Below, piece after piece: positions 38,428 to 47,749 of a stretch of 64,000 nt of DNA. The DNA is from Enterobacter hormaechei subsp. xiangfangensis (lineage in GTDB: Bacteria; Pseudomonadota; Gammaproteobacteria; Enterobacterales; Enterobacteriaceae): positions 620,001-684,000 of the forward strand of contig NZ_CP017183.1 in assembly GCF_001729785.1 (NCBI RefSeq). The letters run 5' to 3'. Position numbers and translations under genes: made by a program. The notes under the pieces were generated by a model. That model was not told the DNA's origin, did not search any database, and saw only the letters and a list, made by a program, of their open reading frames with translations. The first letter of the stretch is position 1; every line of letters starts with the position of its first letter.

Positions 38428-39117
38428 TCAGAGATATTTAACGGTAATCGTGGCCTGACCATCCAGGTTGGTATCATCGGTAATCGCGAGGGCCGCGGTA
38501 TTCTGAATCGCCAGGGAGGTTTTCAGCGGAAATACTGCGGTCGTGAAAGGCAGCGGCGCAGTGGTGCCGGAAGCGGCCACGGTCATCATTTCCATGTTGG
38601 CGTTTTTGATGATACCGGTAGCGGTTTTCTGCCAGGACGGGCTGTCCACGGTACCGGAGATAACGTCTGATTTCACGCCGTCGGCGGTGACGTTCGCCAC
38701 ATCAGCAAAGATGGAGTAAGCGCCAATTTTCACGCCGCCCGCGGTTTTGCCCACGCCGTAGGACTGGGTGGTGTCGGAAACGTTGCCGCCCGCCGCGTCT
38801 GCGGTGTTAATGGTGATCACAGAAGCACCCGGATGGGTGTCTGCGCGGTCATCGCTGATGGTCCAGCCAGCTTTAGTGGCTACCGGGCAGGTGATGGTCA
38901 GGGAGATATCTTTCTGACCCAACTGGTTAACGCTGGTCGCGGAGAGATCCGCCAGGTGGATAAGACCATAATCCACCTCGCCGCCGCCGCTTAACTGCGG
39001 GGTGCAGGCGGCAACGGAGAGTAAACCGGTCACTTTCAGTACGGCGGTAGAGGCGGCGTTAGCGGCAGTCGCGGAGAGGGCCAGCGCAACGGCAGTGGCA
39101 ACTAAAATCTTTTTCAT
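38428..39117 (-). CDS. DUF1120 fimbrial-type subunit (second copy)
   Basis: 229 residues with signal peptide MKKILVATAVALALSATAANA. The mature chain has two cysteines (SVAACTPQL and LTITCPVAT) placed as in pilins for a disulfide, and ends LDGQATITVKYL, a beta-strand with penultimate Tyr as in chaperone-usher subunits. It belongs to the DUF1120 family (E. coli YhcF-like). It is a paralogue of the gene at 39175, with the same cysteine pattern and GVGKTAGGV(K/N)IGAYS block. No frameshift is visible. Confidence 0.82.
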   Translation of the reverse strand: MKKILVATAVALALSATAANAASTAVLKVTGLLSVAACTPQLSGGGEVDYGLIHLADLSATSVNQLGQKDISLTITCPVATKAGWTISDDRADTHPGASVITINTADAAGGNVSDTTQSYGVGKTAGGVKIGAYSIFADVANVTADGVKSDVISGTVDSPSWQKTATGIIKNANMEMMTVAASGTTAPLPFTTAVFPLKTSLAIQNTAALAITDDTNLDGQATITVKYL

Positions 39118-39174
39118 TGTTGTTCCTTAACAAATGCAGGCCATCACGCTCAGTTCACAAGCGAAATGAGCCAG

Positions 39175-39861
39175 TTACAGATAATGCAAAGTGATGGTGG
39201 CCTGGCCGTCGATCGGGGTATCGTCGGTAATTGCCAGGGTGTCAGTTTTCTGCACCGCCAGCGCAACGCGCAGCGGGAATACGGCATTCATAAAGGGAAC
39301 CAACGTCCGATCACTGCTATTTAGTGCGCTATACTGGATAGAACCGTCACTATGAGTGACGAGCTGCGAACCCGTATTCGCAAGTAACCACATTGGATCA
39401 TCTGCTATCGCAGAATAACCTAATGCTTTGACGTTTCCATCTACGGTTACATTCGAATTCATACCCACGGAGTAAGCGCCGATATTGACGCCGCCAGCCG
39501 TTTTACCTACGCCGTACTGGTTAGTTGAACTCCATGCCTGATCGCCCGCGAAAGTGGCGTTATCGATGGTCATTTTCTTCATTGAATCTGCGTGATCATC
39601 GGTAATGGACCACGCTACTTTCGTTGCGGCAGAGCAGTTGATAGTCAGAGAAATATCTTTATAACCCAGCTGGTTATCTGCCGTTGCGGAGAGCGAGCTG
39701 ATATATTTAGTGCCGAAATCAACGACAGCGCCATCGCTCAGCGTTGGGGTACAGGCGTTGTTGGTTAATACGCCTTTTAATTTTAATACCGCAGTAGAGT
39801 CGGCATGTGCAGTCGCAGAGAGGGTCATTGCAACAGCGGTTGCAATAATGATTTTTTTCAT
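39175..39861 (-). CDS. DUF1120 fimbrial-type subunit (first copy)
   Basis: 228 residues with signal peptide MKKIIIATAVAMTLSATAHA. Cysteines in TNNACTPTL and LTINCSAAT, the block GVGKTAGGVNIGAYS, and the end PIDGQATITLHYL mirror the next gene, so the two arose by duplication. The middle portion differs most. It is the first gene of the fimbrial operon, behind 200 AT-rich bases that should hold the promoter. Export is expected, but the assembly genes downstream are broken. Confidence 0.82.
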   Translation of the reverse strand: MKKIIIATAVAMTLSATAHADSTAVLKLKGVLTNNACTPTLSDGAVVDFGTKYISSLSATADNQLGYKDISLTINCSAATKVAWSITDDHADSMKKMTIDNATFAGDQAWSSTNQYGVGKTAGGVNIGAYSVGMNSNVTVDGNVKALGYSAIADDPMWLLANTGSQLVTHSDGSIQYSALNSSDRTLVPFMNAVFPLRVALAVQKTDTLAITDDTPIDGQATITLHYL

Positions 39862-40062
39862 CGTTAATCCTTAACGTTCGAAACAGACGTGTGGAGAAGA
39901 AATAGAAAAACTATTTCTTGCTGTCTATTATTCTAGAGGAAAAGCTAACTTTACATTAAGGAGTGTTAATTTTTGAATGTAATTCCCCTTAATATATAAG
40001 CTATAAATATATATTTTGTGTATGTTCCCTGTTTATTTATATACGTGTGTTAATTTTCAGGA

Positions 40063-40090
40063 ATAAGGGAAGCGTATTCACTTCCCTTAT
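40063..40090. terminator. Hairpin after lplA
   Basis: ATAAGGGAAG, an 8-base loop, and CTTCCCTTAT lie 10 bases downstream of the lplA stop. The GTGTTTTTA run lies on the lplA side, so a terminator for lplA would be atypical; it may be a boundary hairpin. Confidence 0.45.
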
Positions 40091-40099
40091 GTGTTTTTA

Positions 40100-41116
40100 T
40101 TAACGCACCGCGCCAGCGATCCATTGGGAGAGATCCCGTAGCTCCCGCTCGTGGTCCGGGAAATCCACCCAAAGCGCTTCGCACGCCTGTTGCAGACTGT
40201 CTGCATGGTACAGACAGCCCTGTAAACGTGCGGCCAGCGCCTCCAGCGGTGCAGGATTGAGACTATCCGTAAAGACCTGCGTGCGGGTAATATGGCCCTT
40301 CTCCACGTCAAAGTGCAGTTCCACGCCGCCCCAGGTAAACCGTTCGTCCAGCAGGTGTGAAAAGGCCGGTGCCTGGCCGAAGTTCCACTCCCAGCTGCTC
40401 TGGCGCGCAAAGGTTTCCGCGAAGTTGGGCAGGTCCGGTGTTTTGTCAGGGGAGATCACTTCAGCTTCTACCCGCTCACCGTAATGTTCGAAGAAGGCTT
40501 CACGGATCGCATCGCAAATCTGCTCATGAGTAATCCCGGGCAGCAGTTCCACCAGATTCGCCACGCGCCCGCGCACGGAGGTAATACCCTTAGCCTGTAG
40601 CTTTTTCTTATCTGGATTAAGGTAGTTAGCCAGACGGCTCAGATCGGCATTCAGCAATAATGTGCCGTGGTGGAATCCCCGATCCATCGTTTCGCGATAG
40701 GCAGAGCCGGATACCTTGCGGTCGCCATCGGGCGTTTTGACCACCAGATCGTTACGTCCCGAGGCTTCAGCCGTCACGCCGAGCGAATTGAGCGCATTAA
40801 GCACAATGGAGGTCGAGATGGTTTTGTCGTATTCCGGCTTGCCCGCCATAAAGGTAAAGCAGGTATTGCCCAGATCGTGGAATACCGCACCGCCGCCGCT
40901 GCTGCGGCGCGCCAGGCGGACGTTGTCCTCTTCCATACGGCGGGTGTTACACTCTTTCCACGGATTTTGCGCGCGGCCAATAACGACCGTATCAGCGTTG
41001 CGCCAGAGAAACAGGACGCGCTGGGTGGCAGGCATCTGGCGGAAGATGCACTCTTCTACCGCCAGGTTAAACCAGGGATCGTAAGAGTCAGAGATTAGCA
41101 GGCGTAACGTCGACAT
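40100..41116 (-). CDS. lplA: Lipoate-protein ligase A, LplA
   Basis: Activates lipoate with ATP and attaches it to lipoyl domains of 2-oxoacid dehydrogenases and the glycine cleavage H protein. The 338 residues match E. coli. Visible are [15 protein letters not shown] (lipoyl-AMP loop), GRNDLVV, and [10 protein letters not shown] with the catalytic lysine. [19 protein letters not shown] at 41116 is the family start; a frame 8 codons longer begins in ytjB-side DNA and is less likely. Followed by fimbrial genes on the same strand. Confidence 0.96.
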   Translation of the reverse strand: MSTLRLLISDSYDPWFNLAVEECIFRQMPATQRVLFLWRNADTVVIGRAQNPWKECNTRRMEEDNVRLARRSSGGGAVFHDLGNTCFTFMAGKPEYDKTISTSIVLNALNSLGVTAEASGRNDLVVKTPDGDRKVSGSAYRETMDRGFHHGTLLLNADLSRLANYLNPDKKKLQAKGITSVRGRVANLVELLPGITHEQICDAIREAFFEHYGERVEAEVISPDKTPDLPNFAETFARQSSWEWNFGQAPAFSHLLDERFTWGGVELHFDVEKGHITRTQVFTDSLNPAPLEALAARLQGCLYHADSLQQACEALWVDFPDHERELRDLSQWIAGAVR

Positions 41117-41155
41117 GGCAGAGTTCCTTTTCCGAATCATCCGCCTACTTTATCA

Positions 41156-41800
41156 CTATTCTTTCTTCTCGCTCTCTTCCTCTTCGGGAACCGACTTGCT
41201 GGCGGTTAACAGGAACGGTGACTGCTGCCAGCGGGTGCGCTTGCCCTGGAGCAACGTACGTGCCAGTACCACGCCAATCGCCAGCGAGAGCAGCAGCATC
41301 AGGCGCAAAATATTGGTGGTGTTATCTACCTGTTTGGCTTCGGTTGGCAGGGTGTGGGTGTCGAGTGTCAGACGTAAATAGCCGAGCGGACCATTTTTGC
41401 CCTGAATGGGTTCGACGATTTGTTGGTTGAAATAACCACCGGCTTTTTTGCCGTCCAGCGCCAGCCTGTCGCGCACGTCGACATGCTCACCCGCGCGGGC
41501 AATCAGGTCGCCCTGTTCATCGTACACGCCCGCATCCAGAATGCGGCTGTTTTCCGTAAGCTGGCGCAATACCTGGGCTATTCGCTTATCATCCGGCGTT
41601 TCGGTGCGCATAGACGGCGCAACGTTGAGCGTCACCTGGCGCGCCAGCGTCCGGGCCAGCTCCTCAAACTGCGGGTTACGCTGTCGTTGGTGATTCTGGC
41701 TAAACCAGGATGCCCCCTGCATCAGCGCCACTAATAGTGCGAGACAGATCAGGACAATCACGGCGCGATGAAGCCGGAATTTTAGTTTTGCGCGAGCCAT
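41156..41800 (-). CDS. ytjB: Membrane protein YtjB (Smp family)
   Basis: 214 residues of unknown function. A short basic N-terminus, a membrane helix (about 13-33), a periplasmic region of 130 residues with RILDAGVYDEQGDLIARAGEH that resembles a degenerate sensor fold, a second helix (about 165-185), and a charged tail EEEESEKKE. E. coli ytjB (smp) is likewise divergent from serB. No catalytic motif seen. Confidence 0.88.
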   Translation of the reverse strand: MARAKLKFRLHRAVIVLICLALLVALMQGASWFSQNHQRQRNPQFEELARTLARQVTLNVAPSMRTETPDDKRIAQVLRQLTENSRILDAGVYDEQGDLIARAGEHVDVRDRLALDGKKAGGYFNQQIVEPIQGKNGPLGYLRLTLDTHTLPTEAKQVDNTTNILRLMLLLSLAIGVVLARTLLQGKRTRWQQSPFLLTASKSVPEEEESEKKE

Positions 41801-41917
41801 ATTCCACCTGCTTAAAATTTACGGCTTAATGTTGCCAGAAGTGATGGTTACAGGGTAGCCTCATGCGTTATTTTCCCTCTGGAACCTTCCGGCGCGAACG
41901 AAATTACAGGAGCTTCA

Positions 41918-42886
41918 ATGCCGAACATTACCTGGTGCGACCTGCCAACGGATGTCTCTTTATGGCCAGGATTGCCGCTCTCTTTAAGTGGCGATGAGGT
42001 GATGCCTCTCGATTACCACGCTGGCCGTAGCGGCTGGCTGCTGTACGGACGCGGCCTGGATAAGCAACGCCTCACCCAGTATCAAACCAAACTGGGCGCA
42101 GCGATGGTCATCGTTGCGGCCTGGTGTGTGGAAGATTATCAGGTCATTCGCCTGGCGGGTTCCCTGACGCAGCGCGCCACGCGTCTGGCGCACGACGCCG
42201 GGCTGGACGTTGCTCCCCTCGGCAAAATTCCGCACCTGAAAACGCCCGGCCTGCTGGTAATGGACATGGACTCCACCGCCATTCAGATCGAGTGTATTGA
42301 CGAGATTGCTAAACTGGCGGGCAGCGGAGAGCTGGTGGCGGAAGTCACCGAGCGCGCGATGCGCGGCGAGCTGGATTTCACCGCCAGCCTGAGACAGCGC
42401 GTGGCGACCCTGAAGGGGGCCGATGCTAACATTTTGCGTCAGGTGCGCGATGAACTGCCCCTGATGCCTGGGCTTACGCAGCTGGTACTCAAGCTGGAGA
42501 CGCTCGGCTGGAAAGTGGCGATTGCCTCCGGCGGGTTCACCTTCTTTGCCGACTACCTGCGTGACAAGCTGCGTCTGACCACCGTGGTGGCAAACGAGCT
42601 GGAGATCATGGACGGCAAACTCACCGGACAGGTCATCGGCGACATCGTGGATGCGCAGTACAAAGCCAATACGCTGACGCGTCTGGCAGAGAAATATGCC
42701 ATCCCGGTCGAGCAGACCGTCGCCATCGGCGATGGCGCGAACGATCTGCCGATGATTAAAGTTGCCGGGCTGGGTATTGCCTACCATGCCAAACCGAAAG
42801 TGAATGAAAAGACGGAAGTCACTATCCGTCATGCTGATCTGATGGGGGTGTTCTGTATTCTCTCCGGCAGCATTAATCAAAAATAA
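41918..42886 (+). CDS. serB: Phosphoserine phosphatase SerB
   Basis: Last step of serine synthesis, hydrolysing O-phosphoserine. The 322 residues carry an N-terminal ACT-like region and a HAD core with DMDSTAIQIECIDE (nucleophile D116, D118), IASGGFTFFADYL, and GDGANDLPMIK. AGGAGC precedes the ATG. radA follows after 11 bases, forming the serB-radA-nadR run conserved in enterics. Confidence 0.97.
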   Translation: MPNITWCDLPTDVSLWPGLPLSLSGDEVMPLDYHAGRSGWLLYGRGLDKQRLTQYQTKLGAAMVIVAAWCVEDYQVIRLAGSLTQRATRLAHDAGLDVAPLGKIPHLKTPGLLVMDMDSTAIQIECIDEIAKLAGSGELVAEVTERAMRGELDFTASLRQRVATLKGADANILRQVRDELPLMPGLTQLVLKLETLGWKVAIASGGFTFFADYLRDKLRLTTVVANELEIMDGKLTGQVIGDIVDAQYKANTLTRLAEKYAIPVEQTVAIGDGANDLPMIKVAGLGIAYHAKPKVNEKTEVTIRHADLMGVFCILSGSINQK

Positions 42887-42897
42887 CGAGGTAAACC

Positions 42898-44283
42898 GTG
42901 GCGAAAGCTCCAAAACGCGCATTTGTCTGTAATGAATGTGGTGCGGATTATCCGCGCTGGCAGGGGCAATGCAGCGCCTGTCATGCCTGGAACACCATCA
43001 CCGAAGTGCGTGGTGTGGCGGCTTCGCCGAGCGTGGCCCGCAATGAACGACTGAGCGGCTATGCGGGCAATGCAGGCGTGTCGAAGGTACAAAAACTTTC
43101 GGATATCAGCCTTGAGGCGCTGCCGCGCTTCTCAACCGGATTCAAAGAATTTGACCGCGTGCTCGGCGGTGGCGTAGTGCCGGGCAGCGCTATACTCATC
43201 GGCGGTAACCCGGGCGCGGGTAAATCGACCCTGCTGCTGCAAACGCTCTGCAAGCTCGCCGAACAGATGAAAACCCTGTACGTCACGGGGGAAGAATCAC
43301 TCCAGCAGGTGGCGATGCGCGCGCACCGCCTCGGCCTGCCGACCGGCAATCTGAATATGCTGTCGGAAACCAGCATCGAGCAAATCTGCATGATCGCCGA
43401 AGAAGAGCAGCCGAAGCTGATGGTGATCGACTCCATTCAGGTGATGCATATGGCTGACATTCAGTCGTCACCGGGAAGCGTGGCGCAGGTGCGTGAAACC
43501 GCGGCCTACCTGACGCGCTTTGCCAAAACGCGCGGCGTGGCGATTGTGATGGTTGGTCATGTGACCAAAGACGGCTCGCTGGCGGGACCGAAAGTGCTTG
43601 AACACTGTATCGACTGCTCGGTGATGCTCGATGGCGATGCGGATTCCCGTTTTCGTACCCTGCGCAGCCATAAAAACCGCTTTGGCGCGGTGAATGAGCT
43701 GGGCGTGTTTGCCATGACCGAGCAGGGGCTTCGCGAAGTCAGCAACCCGTCGGCCATCTTCCTGAGCCGTGGCGACGAGATCACGTCCGGGAGTTCGGTG
43801 ATGGTGCTGTGGGAAGGAACGCGTCCGCTGCTGGTTGAAATTCAGGCGCTGGTGGATCACTCGATGATGGGCAATCCGCGGCGCGTGGCGGTCGGTCTGG
43901 AACAGAACCGCCTGGCGATCCTGCTGGCGGTGCTGCACCGTCACGGCGGTCTGCAAATGGCGGATCAGGATGTGTTCGTCAACGTGGTTGGTGGGGTGAA
44001 GGTTACGGAAACCAGCGCGGACCTGGCGCTGCTGCTGGCAATGGTCTCCAGCCTGCGCGACAGACCGTTGCCGCAGGATCTGGTGGTATTTGGTGAGGTA
44101 GGGCTGGCCGGCGAGATCCGCCCGGTGCCGAGCGGTCAGGAGCGTATCTCCGAAGCGGCAAAACATGGCTTCCGCCGCGCGATTGTTCCGGCCGCCAACG
44201 TGCCGAAAAAAATTCCGGAAGGGATGCAGGTTTTCGGCGTTAAAAAACTCGCAGATGCGTTAAATGTCTTTGACGACTTATAA
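42898..44283 (+). CDS. radA: DNA repair helicase RadA
   Basis: RecA-related branch-migration helicase that helps process recombination intermediates. The 461 residues have a zinc finger (C11, C14, C25, C28), Walker A GGNPGAGKS at 102-110, the RadA signature HKNRFG near 258, and a Lon-protease-like C-terminal domain that lacks the serine-lysine dyad. The start codon is GTG with GAGGT upstream. Confidence 0.97.
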   Translation: MAKAPKRAFVCNECGADYPRWQGQCSACHAWNTITEVRGVAASPSVARNERLSGYAGNAGVSKVQKLSDISLEALPRFSTGFKEFDRVLGGGVVPGSAILIGGNPGAGKSTLLLQTLCKLAEQMKTLYVTGEESLQQVAMRAHRLGLPTGNLNMLSETSIEQICMIAEEEQPKLMVIDSIQVMHMADIQSSPGSVAQVRETAAYLTRFAKTRGVAIVMVGHVTKDGSLAGPKVLEHCIDCSVMLDGDADSRFRTLRSHKNRFGAVNELGVFAMTEQGLREVSNPSAIFLSRGDEITSGSSVMVLWEGTRPLLVEIQALVDHSMMGNPRRVAVGLEQNRLAILLAVLHRHGGLQMADQDVFVNVVGGVKVTETSADLALLLAMVSSLRDRPLPQDLVVFGEVGLAGEIRPVPSGQERISEAAKHGFRRAIVPAANVPKKIPEGMQVFGVKKLADALNVFDDL

Positions 44284-44318
44284 TTACGTATTCGATTTTG
44301 CAGGAGGCACCGTAATTT

Positions 44319-45551
44319 ATGTCATCATTTGACTACATCAAGACCGCTATCCGCCAGAAGGGCTGCACGTTGCAGCAGGTGGCGGACGCCAGCGGCATGA
44401 CCAAGGGCTACCTGAGCCAACTGCTGAACGCCAAAATCAAAAGCCCCAGCGCGCAGAAGCTGGAAGCGCTGCACCGTTTTCTGGGGCTTGAATTTCCGCG
44501 GATGCAAAAGAACATTGGCGTGGTGTTCGGTAAGTTCTACCCGCTGCATACCGGGCATATCTATCTGATCCAGCGCGCCTGTAGCCAGGTCGACGAGCTG
44601 CATATCATCATGGGTTATGATGAAACCCGCGATCGCCAGCTGTTTGAAGACAGCGCCATGTCGCAGCAGCCCACCGTGCCGGACCGCCTGCGCTGGCTGC
44701 TTCAGACCTTTAAATATCAGAAAAATATTCGTATTCATGCCTTTAACGAAGAGGGCATGGAGCCGTATCCGCACGGCTGGGACGTGTGGAGCAACGGCAT
44801 CAAAGCGTTTATGGAAGAGAAGGGCATTGCGCCTAACTGGATCTACACCTCTGAAGAGTCCGACGCGCCGCAGTTCCGCGAGCATCTGGGTATCGAGACG
44901 GTGCTGATCGATCCTAAACGCACCTTCATGAACATCAGCGGGGCGCAGATTCGCGAGAACCCGTTCCGTTACTGGGACTACATCCCGACCGAGGTGAAGC
45001 CGTTCTTCGTGCGTACGGTGGCGATCCTCGGCGGCGAGTCGAGCGGGAAATCGACGCTGGTCAATAAGCTGGCGAACATCTTCAACACCACCAGCGCGTG
45101 GGAGTATGGCCGCGATTATGTCTTTTCACACCTTGGCGGCGACGAGATGGCGTTGCAGTATTCCGACTACGATAAAATCGCGCTCGGTCATGCCCAGTAC
45201 ATTGATTTCGCGGTGAAATACGCCAATAAAGTCGCCTTTATTGATACCGATTTCGTCACCACGCAGGCGTTCTGCAAAAAGTACGAGGGGCGCGAGCACC
45301 CGTTTGTGCAGGCGCTGATTGACGAATACCGCTTTGACCTGGTGATCCTGCTGGAAAACAACACCCCATGGGTGGCCGACGGCATGCGCAGCCTGGGCAG
45401 CTCCGTGGACAGGCGTGAGTTCCAGACCATGCTGGTAGAGATGCTTAACGAGAACAACGTTGAGTTTGTCCATGTGGAAGAGTCGGACTACGACACCCGT
45501 TTCCTGCGCTGCGTCGAGCTGGTGAAGGAGATGATGGGGGAGCAGGGGTAA
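44319..45551 (+). CDS. nadR: Trifunctional NAD regulator NadR
   Basis: Represses NAD synthesis and transport genes, adenylates NMN, and phosphorylates nicotinamide riboside. The 410 residues show three domains in order: an N-terminal helix-turn-helix (about 5-60, LQQVADASGMTKGYLSQLL), an adenylyltransferase with GKFYPLHTGH at 71-80 and ISGAQIREN, and a kinase with Walker A GGESSGKS at 238-245. GGAGGCACC lies upstream of the ATG. Confidence 0.97.
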   Translation: MSSFDYIKTAIRQKGCTLQQVADASGMTKGYLSQLLNAKIKSPSAQKLEALHRFLGLEFPRMQKNIGVVFGKFYPLHTGHIYLIQRACSQVDELHIIMGYDETRDRQLFEDSAMSQQPTVPDRLRWLLQTFKYQKNIRIHAFNEEGMEPYPHGWDVWSNGIKAFMEEKGIAPNWIYTSEESDAPQFREHLGIETVLIDPKRTFMNISGAQIRENPFRYWDYIPTEVKPFFVRTVAILGGESSGKSTLVNKLANIFNTTSAWEYGRDYVFSHLGGDEMALQYSDYDKIALGHAQYIDFAVKYANKVAFIDTDFVTTQAFCKKYEGREHPFVQALIDEYRFDLVILLENNTPWVADGMRSLGSSVDRREFQTMLVEMLNENNVEFVHVEESDYDTRFLRCVELVKEMMGEQG

Positions 45552-45560
45552 AAGATTTAC

Positions 45561-45625
45561 CCCTCACCCTAACCCTCTCCCAAAGGGAGAGGGGACTTTA
45601 ATCACCCTCTCCCTTTAGGAGAGGG
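45561..45625. repeat. Inverted pair of CCCTCTCCC repeats after nadR
   Basis: CCCTCACCCTAACCCTCTCCC-AAA-GGGAGAGGG is followed after 11 bases by an inverted partner, CCCTCTCC-CTTTA-GGAGAGGG...CAGGGTAAGGG. The two copies face each other between convergent nadR and the oxidoreductase, and could act together as a bidirectional end. Confidence 0.75.
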
Positions 45626-45648
45626 CCAGGGTAAGGGAATCAGTCCAA

Positions 45649-46650
45649 TCAATACTCAACCACCACCTTCCCACGCATATGCCCCTCCAGCACCTTGCGG
45701 TGCGCTTCGGTAATGCTTTCCACGCTTAGCCCGTGCAGCGTTTCGCTGAGCGAACTTTCCACTACGCCGTTATCCACCAGCTTCGCGACTTCGTCCAGGA
45801 TCTCTCCCTGACGCGCCATATCCGCCGTCTGATACATGCTGCGGGTGTACATGAATTCCCAGTGCAGCGCGGCGGATTTGGACTTCAGCTTGTCCTGGTT
45901 CAGCGGATGTTCATTCTCAACGATGGAACAGATATGCCCCTGCGGTGCAATCAGGTCGCTGACCGCATCCCAGTGCCCGTCGGTGTCGTTGAGGATGAAA
46001 ATGTAATCCACAAAGGTCAGCCCGTGCTTCGCCAGTTCGCCTTTCAGATCGCGGTAGTTCACCACCACATCTGCACCGCGATCGCGGCACCACCGGGCGG
46101 AATCTTCACGGGACGCCGTTGCGATCACCTTTACCTTGCTGTTGTGCTTCGCAAACGGGATCGCCAGCGATCCCACCCCGCCCGCGCCGCCAATAATCAG
46201 CAGCGTTTTATCTGCGTCGGCATCCTGAATCTTCAGCCGTTCAAACAGGCCTTCCCACGCGGTGAGCGCCGTCAGCGGCAGTGCAGCCGCGGCGGCCCAG
46301 TCAAGGCTTGCAGGCTTGTGCCCGACAATGCGCGCATCGATCAGCTGATGTGTGGTATTGCTGCCCGGTCGGGTGATATCCCCCGCGTACCACACTTCGT
46401 CACCCGGTTTGAATCCGGTGACGCCAGCCCCAACGGCTTTTACGATCCCGCTGGCATCCCACCCGAGAATGCGCGGCTCCTTCAGCCCGCTTTTAGCAAT
46501 GCCTGCATGTACCTTGGTGTCCACCGGGTTTACGGAGACGGCTTTCACCTCCACCAGCAGATCGTGTTCGCCGGGCTGCGGCATCGGCGGGGTGATTTCA
46601 ACGAAGGTGGAGGGATTTTCTGGGTTAACGGCAATGGCTTTCACTGACAT
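45649..46650 (-). CDS. Zinc-independent MDR-family oxidoreductase (quinone reductase-like)
   Basis: 333 residues of the medium-chain dehydrogenase/reductase superfamily. A GroES-like N-terminal part (VNPVDTKVHAG, GWDASGIVKAVG) lacks the cysteines and His-Glu of the zinc sites, and the Rossmann fold has LLIIGGAGGVGSLAIPFAKH near 150-170 with preference probably for NADPH. This resembles the ZADH/QOR type that reduces quinones or enones. It is divergent from a LysR-type regulator, its probable controller. Confidence 0.87.
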   Translation of the reverse strand: MSVKAIAVNPENPSTFVEITPPMPQPGEHDLLVEVKAVSVNPVDTKVHAGIAKSGLKEPRILGWDASGIVKAVGAGVTGFKPGDEVWYAGDITRPGSNTTHQLIDARIVGHKPASLDWAAAAALPLTALTAWEGLFERLKIQDADADKTLLIIGGAGGVGSLAIPFAKHNSKVKVIATASREDSARWCRDRGADVVVNYRDLKGELAKHGLTFVDYIFILNDTDGHWDAVSDLIAPQGHICSIVENEHPLNQDKLKSKSAALHWEFMYTRSMYQTADMARQGEILDEVAKLVDNGVVESSLSETLHGLSVESITEAHRKVLEGHMRGKVVVEY

Positions 46651-46758
46651 GGTGTGCTCCTCAATGGCATTCGTTTTGTTGAGGCTAGTCTATTAAGTGG
46701 TCAGCCGCATGATAAGATGGACAATCCAGAACTCAGCGTTCGTACAGAGTGAACAATC

Positions 46759-47658
46759 ATGTTTAAACAGCTTCAGGATATGGCACTGTTTGCGCTGGTG
46801 GCCGAGATGGGCAGCTTTACCGCGGCGGCGCAGAAGGCGGAACTGCCAAAATCCAGCGTCAGCCAGCGTATTAGCCAGCTGGAGCAGCAGGTGGGGATCC
46901 GTCTGTTGAATCGCACGACGCGCAGAATAAGCCTGACGTTTGCGGGCGAGCACTATCTGGTGCACTGTCGCGAGATGCTGGCGGCCAGCGAGCGCGCGGA
47001 GTATGCCATTCAGCGGCTGCGAGAAAACCCCAGCGGGCGGCTGCGGATCACCTGTCCGGCAGGAATTGGCGCGACGCTGCTGGCGCATATGAATGCCGAG
47101 TTCCAGCTTCGCTATCCGGACGTGTCACTGGATGTGTCGATCTCAGACGACGTGGTGGATCTGGTCGAGTCTGGCTTTGACGTGGCGCTGCGCACCGGCA
47201 AACCGCAGGATTCTTCCCTGATTGGCCGCATGATTGGGCACTGTCCGCGCTACATGCTGGCCTCGCCCGACTACCTGGCACGCCGGGAGCCGTTAATTCA
47301 TCCCCGACAGCTGGTGGAGCATCGCTGCATTACGCACCGGGCATGGTCGGAGTGGCTTCTGCGAAGCGAGAATGAGGATTACCGCTACCTGCCGGATAAC
47401 GCTCATATGACGGATAATCTGGTGTACGCCAGGGAATGCGCCATTGCCGGGGCGGGGATCACGCTGTTACCCGCATTCCTGCTGGAAGATAAGATCGAAA
47501 AGGGCGCGCTGGTGAAGGTGTTGTCGGCGTGGAGCGTTGAGGGAAACGATCTCTGGCTGGCCTACCCGAGTCGTAAGCTCAATTCGCCTGCGCTGATGAG
47601 CTATATCGACTTTGCGATGCAGTTTGATGAGGTGAAGCGGTATTACGTGGGCGGGTGA
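46759..47658 (+). CDS. LysR-family transcription regulator
   Basis: 299 residues. The N-terminal helix-turn-helix is GSFTAAAQKAELPKSSVSQRISQLEQQVGIRLL in pieces (about 17-50), followed by a periplasmic-binding-protein-like effector domain with SGRLRITCPAGIG and SDDVVDLVESGFDVALRTG. It diverges from the oxidoreductase gene across about 108 bases. The pairing suggests control of that gene, possibly by electrophiles, but the effector is unknown. Confidence 0.9.
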   Translation: MFKQLQDMALFALVAEMGSFTAAAQKAELPKSSVSQRISQLEQQVGIRLLNRTTRRISLTFAGEHYLVHCREMLAASERAEYAIQRLRENPSGRLRITCPAGIGATLLAHMNAEFQLRYPDVSLDVSISDDVVDLVESGFDVALRTGKPQDSSLIGRMIGHCPRYMLASPDYLARREPLIHPRQLVEHRCITHRAWSEWLLRSENEDYRYLPDNAHMTDNLVYARECAIAGAGITLLPAFLLEDKIEKGALVKVLSAWSVEGNDLWLAYPSRKLNSPALMSYIDFAMQFDEVKRYYVGG

Positions 47659-47676
47659 TTTTGTGCGGCCTGATGC

Positions 47677-47708
47677 CCTCACCCTGGCCCTCTCCCACGG
47701 GGAGAGGG
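47677..47708. repeat. CCCTCTCCC palindromic repeat after the LysR gene
   Basis: CCTCACCCTGGCCCTCTCCC-ACG-GGGGAGAGGG, the fourth site of this element in the window, located between the LysR stop and the shared terminator. Confidence 0.75.
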
Positions 47709-47720
47709 AACAAACATAAA

Positions 47721-47744
47721 AAACGGCAACCGAAGTTGCCGTTT
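47721..47744. terminator. Bidirectional terminator between LysR gene and ettA
   Basis: AAACGGCAAC-CGAA-GTTGCCGTTT (on the minus strand the loop is TTCG) with T-runs on both sides. It serves the convergent LysR gene and ettA. Confidence 0.92.
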
Positions 47745-47749
47745 TGCTT

